NCBI RefSeq assembly: GCF_001894945.1
Contig: NZ_BCXE01000007.1
Coordinates: 54,429-118,428, forward strand
DNA length: 64,000 bases
From: Rhodococcus ruber NBRC 15591
GTDB taxonomy: Bacteria > Actinomycetota > Actinomycetes > Mycobacteriales > Mycobacteriaceae
Direction of reading: 5' to 3'
Every line of letters starts with the position of its first letter. Within the stretch, counting starts at the first letter, position 1. Of this stretch, positions 10,476 to 20,734 are shown in pieces. The position numbers and the translations under genes are program-made. The notes under the pieces were generated by a model. The model was given only the letters and a program-made list of their open reading frames with translations, was not told the DNA's origin and searched no databases.

Positions 10476-10496
10476 CCGCCGTCGCGAGGACGGCGG
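10476..10496 (+). terminator. Hairpin after purF
   Basis: Perfect 8-bp GC-rich stem (10476-10483 with 10489-10496) and 5-base loop, 7 bases after the purF stop. No T-tract follows, so it may be a factor-assisted terminator or an RNA-stabilising stem between purF and purM. Confidence 0.4.
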
Positions 10497-10644
10497 CCCC
10501 GGTTTCGCGTCGTCGCGCGTCGGCGGTCCGGCCCGGTCGGGTACCTTGAGGTGCGCGATCGGCGGGCTTCGGCGTGCGTTCGCGTGCCCGGCAGCGATGC
10601 CGATACACCTGTTCACCACAACTCGAGGCTGGAGCCGACAACCC

Positions 10645-11718
<1,074 letters not shown>

Positions 11719-11800
11719 CCCGGCGCCGGTCCGGAGCCGACACCGGAAACGGAGTCGGCACCGGAGCCGGATCCGACACCGGACACGCGTCGCACCGATA

Positions 11801-11843
11801 CGCGCAGCGCCCGGGCCGTGCAGGACGGCCCGGGCGCTGCGCG
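11801..11843 (+). terminator. Strong hairpin terminator downstream of purM
   Basis: Perfect 19-bp inverted repeat (11801-11819 with 11825-11843) around a 5-base loop, 82 bases after purM. It lacks a clean T-run, as is common in high-GC actinobacteria. The stretch before it (about 11730-11785) is built from short near-repeats of CCGACACCGGA. Confidence 0.75.
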
Positions 11844-11935
11844 TCGTGGTGACGAAGCTTTCCGGATCGCCTCACCTGCCGGCCGGGTGTCGCAACGGTG
11901 TGCGAGATCCGGCCGGCGAGGAGGGTGCCAGCGAA

Positions 11936-11963
11936 GGGGGGAGTCGGTGGTCCGACTCCCCCC
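11936..11963 (-). terminator. Hairpin terminator of the DUF3073 gene
   Basis: Perfect 12-bp stem (11936-11947 with 11952-11963) and 4-base loop, 20 bases beyond the end of the minus-strand DUF3073 gene. With the purM hairpin it separates the two convergent transcripts. Confidence 0.7.
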
Positions 11964-11983
11964 TCCTGTGCGTGAGGCTCGGG

Positions 11984-12193
11984 TCAGCGACGCCAGTCGT
12001 CGTCGTAGTCGTCGTCCCAGGGGGAACGACCGTCCGGTCCGGAACGCTGGTCTGCGAAGACCTCGTCCCGGTGCGAGTTGGGTGTACCGCCAGACAACTC
12101 CCGCTGGAGGCTCTCGAAGTCGGTGGCCGGTGAGCTGTACTTGAGCTCCCGTGCAACCTTGGTCTGCTTTGCCTTAGCCCGGCCGCGGCCCAT
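11984..12193 (-). CDS. DUF3073 domain-containing small protein
   Basis: 69 residues from ATG 12193. The N terminus is very basic (MGRGRAKAKQTKVARELKY) and the C terminus very acidic (DDDYDDDWRR), with SSPATDFESLQREL between; this bipolar composition is the DUF3073 signature. It is conserved beside purM in actinobacteria (Rv0810c position) and has no known function. A TAGAGT -10-like element about 80 bases upstream on the minus strand may be its promoter. Confidence 0.88.
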   Translation of the reverse strand: MGRGRAKAKQTKVARELKYSSPATDFESLQRELSGGTPNSHRDEVFADQRSGPDGRSPWDDDYDDDWRR

Positions 12194-12376
12194 GGCTAAC
12201 CCCCTCGCGCCTTGACGGGGCGGCCTGGGGAATTTGGCGGCCCCGGTTAATTGAGTATTTTCCTGGCCACCACTCTAGCGTGGAAAAGTCGGTTCCGCCT
12301 CCACACACCTGGTGGCGCCGGTGTCCGATTGGTCTCACCCACAGGCGACCTGGGCAAATGCGGGACGAGGCAGCGT

Positions 12377-13351
12377 TCAGAGCACTCCGGGGATCGCCCG
12401 GACCGTGCCGACCCGGATCCCACCGCCGAGCACCGGCTGCGACGCGAGCTCCGCGTGCTCCTCGGACCACGTCACTCCGAGGTGGTGCAGCAGGGCGGCG
12501 GTGAGGGGAAGGCGGGCCCGCTCGTGGCCGTCGTCGATCTTCAGTGCGAACGCGGTGCCGTCCGGCAGGGCACCCGCGTGCACGCCGTCCGCCCCGGCCT
12601 TGCACAGCAGTCCCGGCACCGCGGGCATCAACCGGGCGTCGTCCTTGCCGGTGCCCGAGACGAGGTGCGGATGACTCCGGATCGCGTCGGCCACGGCCCG
12701 TTCCGGCGTCCCGGGCCCGGCCGTCGCCAGCCGCGAATAGGCCCGGGCGAGATTGACCAGGGGCAGCGGCACGATCGGCAGGCCGCACCCGTCGATGCCG
12801 AGATCGGTGTCCTCGACGTCGCCCGCGAGGTCGAGGACCGTCTCGACCACGGCCTGCTGCAGCGGATGGGCGGAGTCGAGGTAGCCCGGCTCGTCCGCGC
12901 CGGCGCGGACGGGCCAGCCGTTCGCGGCGCACGTCGCGAGCATCGCGGCGTGCTTGCCGGAGCAGTTCATGTACACCGTCCGCCGGGGGTGACCGGCGGC
13001 GACGATCGTCGCCCGGGCCGGTTCGTTGCCCGGCAGATCCGGCGGGCACTGCAGGTCGTCCTCGGTGAATCCGTGCCCGGCGAGCAGCGCCTCCACCAGC
13101 CGGACGTGCCCGGCCTCGCCCTCGTGCGAGGCCGTCGCGATCGCGAGTTCCTCCGTCGAGCGGGGCACGAAGCCCTGCCGCAGCAGCGCCACCGTCTGCA
13201 GCGGCTTGTTCGACGACCGCGGATAGATCGGCGTGCGGATCTCGCCCAGTGCGAGCCGCACGTCGCCGGCCGGGTCGAGTACGACGAGCGAGCCGCGGTG
13301 CACGCATTCGCGGAACCCCGATCGCACCACTTCCACGAGTTCGACGCTCAA
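12377..13351 (-). CDS. Asparaginase (L-asparaginase II family)
   Basis: 324 residues from ATG 13351, overlapping the MOSC gene stop by 4 bases. It fits the PF06089-type asparaginase: an opening VELVEVVRSGFRECVHRGSLVVLD, then RSSNKPLQTVALL, YMNCSGKHAAMLATC and GIDGCGLPIVPLPL, all hallmark segments. It would hydrolyse L-asparagine to aspartate and ammonia, although biochemical proof for this family is limited. It is the last gene of a three-gene overlapping operon with ygfZ and the MOSC gene. Confidence 0.85.
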   Translation of the reverse strand: MSVELVEVVRSGFRECVHRGSLVVLDPAGDVRLALGEIRTPIYPRSSNKPLQTVALLRQGFVPRSTEELAIATASHEGEAGHVRLVEALLAGHGFTEDDLQCPPDLPGNEPARATIVAAGHPRRTVYMNCSGKHAAMLATCAANGWPVRAGADEPGYLDSAHPLQQAVVETVLDLAGDVEDTDLGIDGCGLPIVPLPLVNLARAYSRLATAGPGTPERAVADAIRSHPHLVSGTGKDDARLMPAVPGLLCKAGADGVHAGALPDGTAFALKIDDGHERARLPLTAALLHHLGVTWSEEHAELASQPVLGGGIRVGTVRAIPGVL

Positions 13352-14022
13352 TACTCCACCTGCACCTCTCGTCCGGCGACTCGTCTGCGAGCCTTGTCGG
13401 CGACACTAGGGGACAGGTCGTCCTGCTGCGCGAGCATCTCCGCGATCCGCGCCGGATCCCGGCCGGTGAACAGGTCCCGCACGGTCACGCCGTGTTCGGG
13501 TACGTGCACGACGAAGATCCCGTCGCCCGCCTCGACGGGGCCCTCGGCGAGCACCTTCAGATAGGCCCCGGTGTCGCCGCGCGCGGCGAACCGCCGCACC
13601 CAGCCCGGTTCCTGCGCCCACACCCCGAAGGTGCCGCACGGCGTGCGCGGCCCGGTGACCTCGAGGAGCAGACCGAGCGCGCCGATCCGCCAGCGCTCGC
13701 CGATCACCGCATCCGAGGCGGCGATCCCGCTCACGCGCAGGTTCTCGCCGAACCACCCCGCGGGCAGTTCGCGGCCGAGCTCGTCGGCCCAGCGACGTGC
13801 CTCGTCCTCGGCGTACGCGTAGACCGCCTTGTGGCGACCGCCGTGGTGGGCGGTGTCGCACTGCCGGTCGCCGGCCAGGCCGAGCCGGCGGACCTGCACG
13901 GGGCCGGTCACGGGACGCTTGTCGATGGCCGTGTGCGCGACACGACGGGTGCCGCTGACGCGGACGGTGTGCACCGTGCAGACCGCCTCGACCCGTCCGG
14001 TCGGCGGGTTCCGGTGGCTCAC
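13348..14022 (-). CDS. MOSC domain-containing protein
   Basis: 224 residues. GTG 14022 is chosen because it makes the same GTGA overlap with ygfZ that the neighbouring junctions show; the longer upstream frame is the antisense of ygfZ coding. MOSC features are GLAGDRQCDTAHHGGRHKAVYAYA, then ELPAGWFGENLRVSG and RTPCGTFGVWA, which contains the conserved Cys used in sulfur-carrier or molybdenum-cofactor chemistry. Such stand-alone proteins act in N-hydroxylated compound reduction or Fe-S/Moco sulfur transfer; the ygfZ linkage is suggestive only. Confidence 0.85.
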   Translation of the reverse strand: MSHRNPPTGRVEAVCTVHTVRVSGTRRVAHTAIDKRPVTGPVQVRRLGLAGDRQCDTAHHGGRHKAVYAYAEDEARRWADELGRELPAGWFGENLRVSGIAASDAVIGERWRIGALGLLLEVTGPRTPCGTFGVWAQEPGWVRRFAARGDTGAYLKVLAEGPVEAGDGIFVVHVPEHGVTVRDLFTGRDPARIAEMLAQQDDLSPSVADKARRRVAGREVQVEY

Positions 14023-15149
14023 CGACCCCGGAGCCGTTCCACGGCGAGCCGGCCGGCCTGCACGGTGGCGTCGTCGGGGATCGAGTCCGGATCGATCGCC
14101 GCGGCGCAGGGCCCGGCGACGAGGGCCGTGCCGACGGGCACGTTCCGCTTGATCAGGGCCAGCGCGACGGGGCCGAGCTCGAAGTGGTCGACCACGGTGC
14201 CCAGCCGCCCCACGCCGCGGCCGTCGGCGGTCACCGGGTCCCCGGGTTCGGGCCGGCCCTCGGCGGAGCCGTCGAGGTGCAGCAGGACGAGATGCCGGGG
14301 CGGCTTGCCGAGATTGTGCACCCGCGCGACGGTCTCCTGCCCCCGGTAGCAGCCCTTGTCGAGATGGACGGCGCCGTGCTCGGCCGGGCCGCCGATCCAG
14401 CGGGCCTCGTGCGGGATGGTGCGCTCGTCGGTGTCGAGACCGATCCGCGGGCGGAGCGCGACGACGCGCAGCGCCTCGAACGCCCACGTTCCGGCCGGGC
14501 GGGCGCCGGCGTCGACCAGGGCGGCGAACACGTCGGTGAGCCGCTCGCGGGGGACGAGCAGGTCCCACGCGTCGTCGGTGGGCCAGGGCATGCGCCGGAC
14601 GAGCCCGCCGCCGGGCAGGGCGACCGCGGCGTAGACGTCGGCGGGCAGGGCGTCGATGCCCAGCGCGGCCAGGACGGGGGCATCGCCGGCGCGCGGCCCG
14701 AGCAGGCTCAGCACGGCCATCTCGTTGCCGTCCCGCGGCTCGGCCTTGGACCAGAACACCATTCTGCTGAGGAACGTCAACAGGTCCGGCCCGCGCTGCG
14801 GTTCGGTGTCGATCCAGGTGACGCCGTCGAGGTCGGTCTGCACGAAGTGGTGCTCGACGCGGCCCTGCGCATCGAGGCTGAGGTTCTCCGCCGAGGTGCC
14901 GTCGGGCAGCTGCGCGACGTGCTGGCTGGAGATGGTGTGCAACCAGCTCAGGCGCTCCTCGCCGGAGATCGCGACGACGAACCGGGTCGAACGGTCGACG
15001 ACGGCCACGCCGGTGAGGGCGGCCCGCTGTTCGCCGAACGGATCGCCGTAGTGCCAGGGCAGTCCCGTGTCCGGGGTGCCGGCCGGCGCGGGAACGGCAC
15101 CGGGACGAGCGAGAAGTGGGCTGTCGGTCACAAAGGGAGTGTCGGCCAC
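14019..15149 (-). CDS. ygfZ: Folate-binding YgfZ family protein (Fe-S cluster maintenance)
   Basis: 376 residues. The GcvT-like fold carries the family signature DKGCYRGQE (Cys near residue 265). YgfZ/IBA57 proteins bind folate and support assembly or repair of certain 4Fe-4S enzymes. It heads a minus-strand operon whose reading frames overlap by 4 bases each (ygfZ/MOSC/asparaginase). It is divergent from pabC with a 54-base spacer, an arrangement also seen at Rv0811c/Rv0812; a folate-making gene beside a folate-binding one is notable. Confidence 0.93.
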   Translation of the reverse strand: MADTPFVTDSPLLARPGAVPAPAGTPDTGLPWHYGDPFGEQRAALTGVAVVDRSTRFVVAISGEERLSWLHTISSQHVAQLPDGTSAENLSLDAQGRVEHHFVQTDLDGVTWIDTEPQRGPDLLTFLSRMVFWSKAEPRDGNEMAVLSLLGPRAGDAPVLAALGIDALPADVYAAVALPGGGLVRRMPWPTDDAWDLLVPRERLTDVFAALVDAGARPAGTWAFEALRVVALRPRIGLDTDERTIPHEARWIGGPAEHGAVHLDKGCYRGQETVARVHNLGKPPRHLVLLHLDGSAEGRPEPGDPVTADGRGVGRLGTVVDHFELGPVALALIKRNVPVGTALVAGPCAAAIDPDSIPDDATVQAGRLAVERLRGR

Positions 15150-15203
15150 GACATCAGTCTAGGAGCGCGGGTCTGCGCCCGGCGGAATGGATAGGGTGTG
15201 CGC

Positions 15204-16049
15204 ATGGCTGAGCGGGTGCTGGTGACGCTGGACGGCGAGGTTCGGGACGCGGACGTGCCGCTGCTGCACGCGGACGACATCGGGGTGCTGCGCGGCGACG
15301 GGGTGTTCGAGACCCTCCTCGTGCGCGGTGGGCGGGCACGGACCGTCGAGCAGCACCTGAGCCGGCTCGTGTCCTCCGCCGCGGCGGCGGGGCTGCCGAC
15401 GCCCGACCGCGACGACTGGCGGCTGGCGATCGACGTCGCGGTCGAGCAGTGGGACGCGGAGCGGGAAGGGGCGTTGCGCCTGGTGTACACCCGCGGCCGG
15501 GAGGGTGGCAGTGAGCCGACGGCGTTCCTGTTGCTGACCCCGGTGGCCGAACGGGTGTACAAGGCCCGCGCGGACGGTGTGTCCGTGGTGACGCTCGAGC
15601 GCGGGTATTCGGTGGATCTCGCGTCGAAGGCGCCGTGGCAGCTGCTCGGCGCCAAGACCCTGTCCTACGCGACGAACATGGCGGCGCTGCGGCATGCGGA
15701 GTCCCTCGGGGCCGACGATGTGATCTACATCAGCAGCGAGGGTTTCGTGTTGGAAGGGCCACGTTCGTCGGTCCTCGTCGCGCGCGGGCGCACGCTGATC
15801 ACCCCGCCGCCCGAGCAGGGAATCCTGCCCGGCACCACCCAGCAGGCGCTGTTCGACGTCGCGGGCGACCACAACTTCGTGGTGCGGTACGAGCCGGTCC
15901 GTCCTGCGGATCTCGTTGTGGCAGATGGCGTCTGGCTGGTCTCGAGCGTCGCGCTGGCGGCGCGGGTGCACACCCTCGACGGGCACGATCTGTCCCGGCG
16001 GTCCCTGGTCGGCGAGGTCGAGGCCCTGGTGGACGCCGCGGTCGAGTGA
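15204..16049 (+). CDS. pabC: Aminodeoxychorismate lyase (class IV PLP aminotransferase fold)
   Basis: 281 residues from ATG 15204 (a GTG two codons earlier is possible). It would release pyruvate from aminodeoxychorismate to give p-aminobenzoate for folate. The PLP lysine lies in LLGAKTLSYATNM (Lys151), with LRGDGVFETLLV near the N terminus and SEGFVLEGPRSSVLVA plus GILPGTTQQALFD later, all class-IV features. A branched-chain or D-amino-acid aminotransferase is the alternative; the M. tuberculosis synteny (Rv0812) supports PabC. Confidence 0.85.
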   Translation: MAERVLVTLDGEVRDADVPLLHADDIGVLRGDGVFETLLVRGGRARTVEQHLSRLVSSAAAAGLPTPDRDDWRLAIDVAVEQWDAEREGALRLVYTRGREGGSEPTAFLLLTPVAERVYKARADGVSVVTLERGYSVDLASKAPWQLLGAKTLSYATNMAALRHAESLGADDVIYISSEGFVLEGPRSSVLVARGRTLITPPPEQGILPGTTQQALFDVAGDHNFVVRYEPVRPADLVVADGVWLVSSVALAARVHTLDGHDLSRRSLVGEVEALVDAAVE

Positions 16050-16135
16050 GCGCCGGATCCCCCGTCGCGGGCCGGTCCGGCGCACGCGAGCGCGGGGATG
16101 TGTCGGTCGACACCGTCGACGCTCCTGCCCACTTC

Positions 16136-16152
16136 TACTACTGTAAGTAGTA
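16136..16152. promoter_or_regulatory. 17-bp palindrome upstream of cydA (candidate operator)
   Basis: TACTACT-GTA-AGTAGTA has perfect 7-bp arms and a 3-base spacer, 110 bases before the cydA ATG in a 212-base gene-free gap. It does not match the Rex motif (TTGTGAA-N4-TTCACAA). The TGTA core and TACTAC arms recall BlaI/CopY-type operators, but the binding protein cannot be identified from this window. Confidence 0.55.
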
Positions 16153-16261
16153 ACAAGGTCACCGACGCGTGCGGCGGATGGTTCCTTGTGCACAGAGTCC
16201 GAGGCCCCGAGCCCGCGCCCCGGACTCGGAGCCTGTCCCTGGGCGTTACCTCGGAGTAGCC

Positions 16262-17758
16262 ATGGATGTGTTGGACCTGTCCCGGTGGCAGTTCGGCATC
16301 ACCACCGTCTATCACTTCATCCTCGTCCCGCTGACCATCGGTCTCGCCCCGCTCATCGCGGTCATGCAGACCATGTGGGTGGTCACGAAGAAGGACCACT
16401 GGTACCGCCTGACGAAGTTCTTCGGCAAGCTCTTCCTCATCAACTTCGCCCTCGGCGTGGCCACCGGCATCGTGCAGGAATTCCAGTTCGGCATGAACTG
16501 GAGCGAATACTCCCGCTTCGTCGGGGACGTCTTCGGCGCCCCGCTGGCGCTCGAGGGCCTGGTGGCGTTCTTCCTCGAATCGACCTTCCTCGGCCTGTGG
16601 ATCTTCGGATGGGGCCGGCTACCGAAACTGGTCCACCTGGCGACGATCTGGCTGGTCGCGATCGGCGTGAACGCCTCCGCGTACTTCATCATCTCCGCCA
16701 ACTCGTTCATGCAGCACCCCGTCGGCGCGACGTACAACCCCGAGACCGGGCGTGCGGAACTGACGAGCATCTGGGAACTGCTGACCAACAACACCGCGCT
16801 CGCGGCGTTCCCGCACACCGTCGCCGGGGCGTTCCTCACCGCCGGCACGTTCGTCGCCGGCATCGCCGGCTGGTGGATGGTGCGCAACATGCGCCGCGCC
16901 GCGCAGGCCGAGCCGGTCGAGGCCGACCGGCTCGAAGGCGAGGCCCGCGGCATGTTCCGGCCCGCCGCCCGGCTCGGCATGCTCGTGATGATCGTCTCCG
17001 GTGTCGCGCTCTTCGTCAGCGGCGACATCCAGGCGAAGCTCATGTTCGAACAGCAGCCGATGAAGATGGCGTCCGCGGAGTCGCTGTGCCACACCGAGAC
17101 CGACCCCAAGTTCTCGGTCCTGACGATCGGTACGCACAACAACTGCGACGGCGTCATCCACGTCCTCGAGGTGCCGTACGTGCTGCCGTACCTCGCGCAG
17201 GGCGAGTTCACCGGCGTCACCCTGCAGGGCGTCGAAGACCTGCAGGACCAGTACGAGCAGCAATTCGGTCCCGGCAACTACCGCCCCAACCTGTTCGTCA
17301 CCTACTGGTCGTTCCGCGCCATGATCGGCCTGGCCGCCGGGTCGGCAGCGCTGGCCGTCGCCGGTCTGTGGGTGACCCGCCGCGGCCGCGTCCCCGACCA
17401 GAAGTGGTTCGGCTGGTTGAGCATCCTCGCCATCCCCACGCCGTTCCTGGCCAACAGCGCCGGCTGGATCTTCACCGAGATGGGCCGCCAGCCGTGGGTC
17501 GTGCACCCCAACCCGACGGGCGTGGACATGATCCGGCTGACCGTCGACCAGGGCGTGTCGAACAACTCGGCCGGCGCCGTGATCGCCTCCCTGGTGGCCT
17601 TCACCGTCGTCTACGGTGCGCTCGGCGTCGTGTGGTTCTGGCTGATCCGCCGCTACACCCTCGAGGGCCCGCTGCCGCACGACGCTCACCCGCCGGGCGA
17701 GCACGACGACGAACCCGACGACACCGGCCGGCCCAAGCAGCTGTCCTTCGCGTACTAG
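16262..17758 (+). CDS. cydA: Cytochrome bd ubiquinol/menaquinol oxidase subunit I
   Basis: 498 residues from ATG 16262, which has a CGGAG ribosome-binding site; the longer frame from 16169 is proline/arginine-rich and not membrane-like. CydA carries the haems and the quinol-binding Q loop of this high-affinity terminal oxidase. Visible features are the N-terminal LSRWQFGITTVYHFILVPLTIG with the axial His, ESTFLGLWIFGWGRL, and the GRQPW segment. It is the first gene of cydABDC, with cydB starting 10 bases downstream. Confidence 0.97.
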   Translation: MDVLDLSRWQFGITTVYHFILVPLTIGLAPLIAVMQTMWVVTKKDHWYRLTKFFGKLFLINFALGVATGIVQEFQFGMNWSEYSRFVGDVFGAPLALEGLVAFFLESTFLGLWIFGWGRLPKLVHLATIWLVAIGVNASAYFIISANSFMQHPVGATYNPETGRAELTSIWELLTNNTALAAFPHTVAGAFLTAGTFVAGIAGWWMVRNMRRAAQAEPVEADRLEGEARGMFRPAARLGMLVMIVSGVALFVSGDIQAKLMFEQQPMKMASAESLCHTETDPKFSVLTIGTHNNCDGVIHVLEVPYVLPYLAQGEFTGVTLQGVEDLQDQYEQQFGPGNYRPNLFVTYWSFRAMIGLAAGSAALAVAGLWVTRRGRVPDQKWFGWLSILAIPTPFLANSAGWIFTEMGRQPWVVHPNPTGVDMIRLTVDQGVSNNSAGAVIASLVAFTVVYGALGVVWFWLIRRYTLEGPLPHDAHPPGEHDDEPDDTGRPKQLSFAY

Positions 17759-17768
17759 GAGATCGGTC

Positions 17769-18806
17769 ATGGGACTTCAAGAGGTCTGGTTCGTCCTGAT
17801 CGCGGTGCTGTTCACCGGATACTTCGTGCTCGAGGGCTTCGACTTCGGTGTCGGCATGCTGATGCCGGTGCTCGGCCGCGGCCGCACCGAGACGGCCGAC
17901 ACCCGCCGCCGGGTGTTGCTCAACACCATCGGGCCGGTGTGGGACGGCAACGAGGTGTGGCTGCTGACCGCGGGCGGCGCGATGTTCGCCGCGTTCCCCG
18001 AGTGGTACGCCACCCTGTTCTCGGGGTTCTACCTGCCCCTGCTGCTGATCCTGCTCGGTCTCATCGTCCGGGTCGTGGCGATCGAGTACCGCGGCAAGAT
18101 CGACGACCCCACCTGGCGGCGGCGCTGCGACTGGGGCATCGTCTTCGGCTCCTGGGTACCGGCCGTGCTGTGGGGCGTGGCGTTCGCGAACATCGTCCGC
18201 GGCGTCGCCATCGACGAGAACAAGCAGTACATCGGCGGCTTCTTCGACCTGCTGAACCCGTACGCGCTGCTCGGTGGTGCCACCACCGCGCTGGTGTTCG
18301 CGCTGCACGGCGCGGTTTTCATCGCCCTGAAGTCCGCCGACGAGGTGCGCGAGGACGCCGTGGCCCTCGCCGCACGTCTCGCCGTTCCGGCGGTCGTCGT
18401 TGCCGGATCCTTCGTGCTGTGGACGCAACTCGCCTACGGCAAGACCTGGACGTGGCTGCTCGTCGGCGCCGCGGCGGCTGCGCTGCTCGCCGTCGTCGCG
18501 CTCACCCGCGCGGAGCGTGAGGGCTGGGCGTTCGTGTTCACCACGGTCGCCATCGTCGGCACCGTCGTCCTGCTGTTCGGATCGCTGTTCCCGAACGTCA
18601 TGCCGTCCACGCTGGGCGACACCCTGTCGCTGACGATCGAGAACGCGTCGTCGAGTCCGTACACACTGAAGGTCATGACGTGGGCGGCGGTGATCGTCAC
18701 GCCGGTGGTCCTGATCTACCAGGGCTGGACGTACTGGGTGTTCCGTCAGCGCATCTCCACCAAGCACATCCCGAAGTCCATCGGTCTGTCGCTCGGGGCG
18801 AAATGA
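17769..18806 (+). CDS. cydB: Cytochrome bd oxidase subunit II
   Basis: 345 residues from ATG 17769 with GGAGAT upstream. It is a multi-pass membrane subunit that pairs with CydA. Recognisable regions are LFTGYFVLEGFDFGVGML, RRRVLLNTIGPVWDGNEVWLLTAGGAMFAAFPEWYA and the C-terminal VTPVVLIYQGWTYWVFRQRI. Its stop overlaps the cydD start (ATGA), coupling the oxidase to its assembly transporter. Confidence 0.97.
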   Translation: MGLQEVWFVLIAVLFTGYFVLEGFDFGVGMLMPVLGRGRTETADTRRRVLLNTIGPVWDGNEVWLLTAGGAMFAAFPEWYATLFSGFYLPLLLILLGLIVRVVAIEYRGKIDDPTWRRRCDWGIVFGSWVPAVLWGVAFANIVRGVAIDENKQYIGGFFDLLNPYALLGGATTALVFALHGAVFIALKSADEVREDAVALAARLAVPAVVVAGSFVLWTQLAYGKTWTWLLVGAAAAALLAVVALTRAEREGWAFVFTTVAIVGTVVLLFGSLFPNVMPSTLGDTLSLTIENASSSPYTLKVMTWAAVIVTPVVLIYQGWTYWVFRQRISTKHIPKSIGLSLGAK

Positions 18807-20734
18807 CCGCGCCCGCCGACGCCGCGGTGCGTCCGTTCGGCTCCGCTCCCGGAGCGGCGGATGCGCCACGGCGTCGCGGGCCGATCGACCCGCGGCTGTG
18901 GCGCTACTCCGCCACCGCCCGCGGCTACCTGGTGCTCACCCTCGTCACGGCCACGATCAACGTCGCGATGATCGTCGTGTCCGCGCTCGCGATCGGTGCG
19001 GTCCTCGCGGGGGTGCTCACCACCGGCACCGCGGAACTCGGGGAATGGCGGACCGAGTTGCTGGTCCTGGCGGGGGCCGTCACCGTGCGCACCCTGGTCA
19101 CGTGGGTGCAGTCCCGGTTCGCGCACCGTTCGGCGAGCCGGGTCGTCGCCGAACTCGAGCACGAGGTGCTCGCGGCGGCGACCCGGCTGCCGCCGCGGGA
19201 ACTCGAACCACGCCGCGACGAGATCGCCACGGTGCTCACCCGCGGGCTCGGCGGGCTGTCGGAGTACCTCACCGGATACGTGCCGGCCCTGCTGCTCGCC
19301 GTCACGCTCACCCCGATCACCGTGGTGGTCATCGCATTCCAGGACCTCACCTCGGCGATCATCGTCGTCGTGACGCTGCCACTCATCCCGGCGTTCATGA
19401 TCCTCATCGGGCTGCTGACCAAGGGCAAGGCCGACCGCACGCTGCAGACCATGACGACGCTCTCGGCCCAGCTGCTCGACCTGATCGCCGGTCTGCCCAC
19501 GTTGCGCGCACTCGGCCGGGAACAGGGCCCGGCAGAGAAGGTGCGCGAGCTCGGCGACGACCACCGTCGCACCACCATGTCCGCGCTGCGCGTGGCGTTC
19601 CTGTCCGGGACCGTGCTCGAATGGCTCGCCACCCTCTCCGTCGCGCTGATCGCGGTGAGCATCGGTCTGCGCCTCGTCTACGGCGACATGGCCCTCGAGG
19701 CCGGCGTCGTCGCGCTGATCCTCGCCCCCGAGGCGTACCTGCCGCTGCGCACGGTGGGCGCGAAGTTCCACGCCGCCGAGGACGGCAAGGCGGCTGCCGA
19801 GCGCGCATTCACGATCCTCGACCGCGCGGCCGCCACCCCTTCGGCCACCGCCGGTGCCGGATTCGATGCGACCTCGGCCGAGCTGACGTTGACGAATCTC
19901 AGTGTCGCGAGCCGCGACGGATACGCCCCGCACCGGCTCGATGCGGTGTGCCGGCCGGGCGCCGTGACCGTGCTGGCCGGGGCGAACGGTGCCGGCAAGT
20001 CGACGGCCCTGCTCGCCGTCCTCGGACTCGCGGAGCCGGCGGAGGGGAGCGTCGAGGTCGGTGGTCGTCCCGTGACGGCCGACGACGCATGGTGGGAGCA
20101 GGTGGCCTGGCTGCCCCAGCGGCCCGTGCTGCTCCCCGGTACGCTGGCGGACAACCTGCGCCTCACGGGCGTGGATCTCACCACCGACGGACTCGAAGAG
20201 ATTTGTGCGGCAACGCGATTCGATGAAGTGCTCGACGAGTTGCCCGGCGGCTGGGACACCGTCGTCGGCGCCGAGGGCAGCGGACTGTCGCTCGGGCAGC
20301 GGCAACGGCTCGCCCTCGTCCGCACCCTCGCCGCGGACCGTCCCGTCCTGCTGCTGGACGAGCCCACCGCCCACCTCGACGACGCGACCGAGACCACGGT
20401 CCTCGAGACGGTGCGGGAACTGGCGCGTCGCGGACGCACCGTGGTGATCGTGGCGCACCGCCCCAGCATCCTCGCGATCGCCGACTCCGTCGTTCGGGTC
20501 GTCTCCGACTCCGGCGTTCGGGTCGTCTCCGACTCCGGCGTTCGGGTCGTCTCCGACTCCGGCGTTCGGGTCGTCTCCGACTCCGGCGTTCGGGTCGTCT
20601 CCGACTCCGGCGTTCGGGTCGTCTCCGACTCCGGCGTTCGGGTCGTCTCCGACTCCGGCGTTCGGGTCGTCTCCGACTCCGGCGTGCGGGTCGTCTCCCA
20701 CGGCGACGCGGCGCCCGGTACGGGGGAGCGGTGA
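18803..20734 (+). CDS. cydD: Thiol reductant ABC exporter subunit CydD, with a repetitive C-terminal tail
   Basis: 643 residues from ATG 18803, overlapping the cydB stop by 4 bases. It has an N-terminal six-helix exporter domain and a C-terminal nucleotide-binding domain with Walker A ([10 protein letters not shown]), [16 protein letters not shown] signature, Walker B ([14 protein letters not shown]) and H-loop (VIVAHRPS). CydDC exports cysteine/glutathione-type thiols and is needed for bd oxidase assembly. After the normal end of the NBD (ILAIADSV) the protein continues with eight exact copies of VRVVSDSG (residues 564-627) plus a degenerate ninth, encoded by a 24-bp tandem repeat. Confidence 0.95.
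   Translation: MTAPADAAVRPFGSAPGAADAPRRRGPIDPRLWRYSATARGYLVLTLVTATINVAMIVVSALAIGAVLAGVLTTGTAELGEWRTELLVLAGAVTVRTLVTWVQSRFAHRSASRVVAELEHEVLAAATRLPPRELEPRRDEIATVLTRGLGGLSEYLTGYVPALLLAVTLTPITVVVIAFQDLTSAIIVVVTLPLIPAFMILIGLLTKGKADRTLQTMTTLSAQLLDLIAGLPTLRALGREQGPAEKVRELGDDHRRTTMSALRVAFLSGTVLEWLATLSVALIAVSIGLRLVYGDMALEAGVVALILAPEAYLPLRTVGAKFHAAEDGKAAAERAFTILDRAAATPSATAGAGFDATSAELTLTNLSVASRDGYAPHRLDAVCRPGAVTVLAGANGAGKSTALLAVLGLAEPAEGSVEVGGRPVTADDAWWEQVAWLPQRPVLLPGTLADNLRLTGVDLTTDGLEEICAATRFDEVLDELPGGWDTVVGAEGSGLSLGQRQRLALVRTLAADRPVLLLDEPTAHLDDATETTVLETVRELARRGRTVVIVAHRPSILAIADSVVRVVSDSGVRVVSDSGVRVVSDSGVRVVSDSGVRVVSDSGVRVVSDSGVRVVSDSGVRVVSDSGVRVVSHGDAAPGTGER
20492..20698 (+). repeat. 24-bp tandem repeat inside the cydD 3' end (8 perfect copies plus a partial)
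   Basis: Units begin at 20492, 20516, 20540, 20564, 20588, 20612, 20636 and 20660 and are identical; a ninth, starting at 20684, has GTGCGG for GTTCGG and then diverges. Because 24 is a multiple of three, copy number changes only alter tail length, never the frame. The unit probably arose from the ordinary ADSVVRV ending just upstream. Confidence 0.97.

Noticed and set aside
16136..16152. Rex operator before cydA
   Set aside because: Rex sites read TTGTGAA-N4-TTCACAA; the arms here are TACTACT/AGTAGTA.
20492..20698. CRISPR array
   Set aside because: The units are contiguous with no spacers and lie in frame within cydD; it is a coding tandem repeat.
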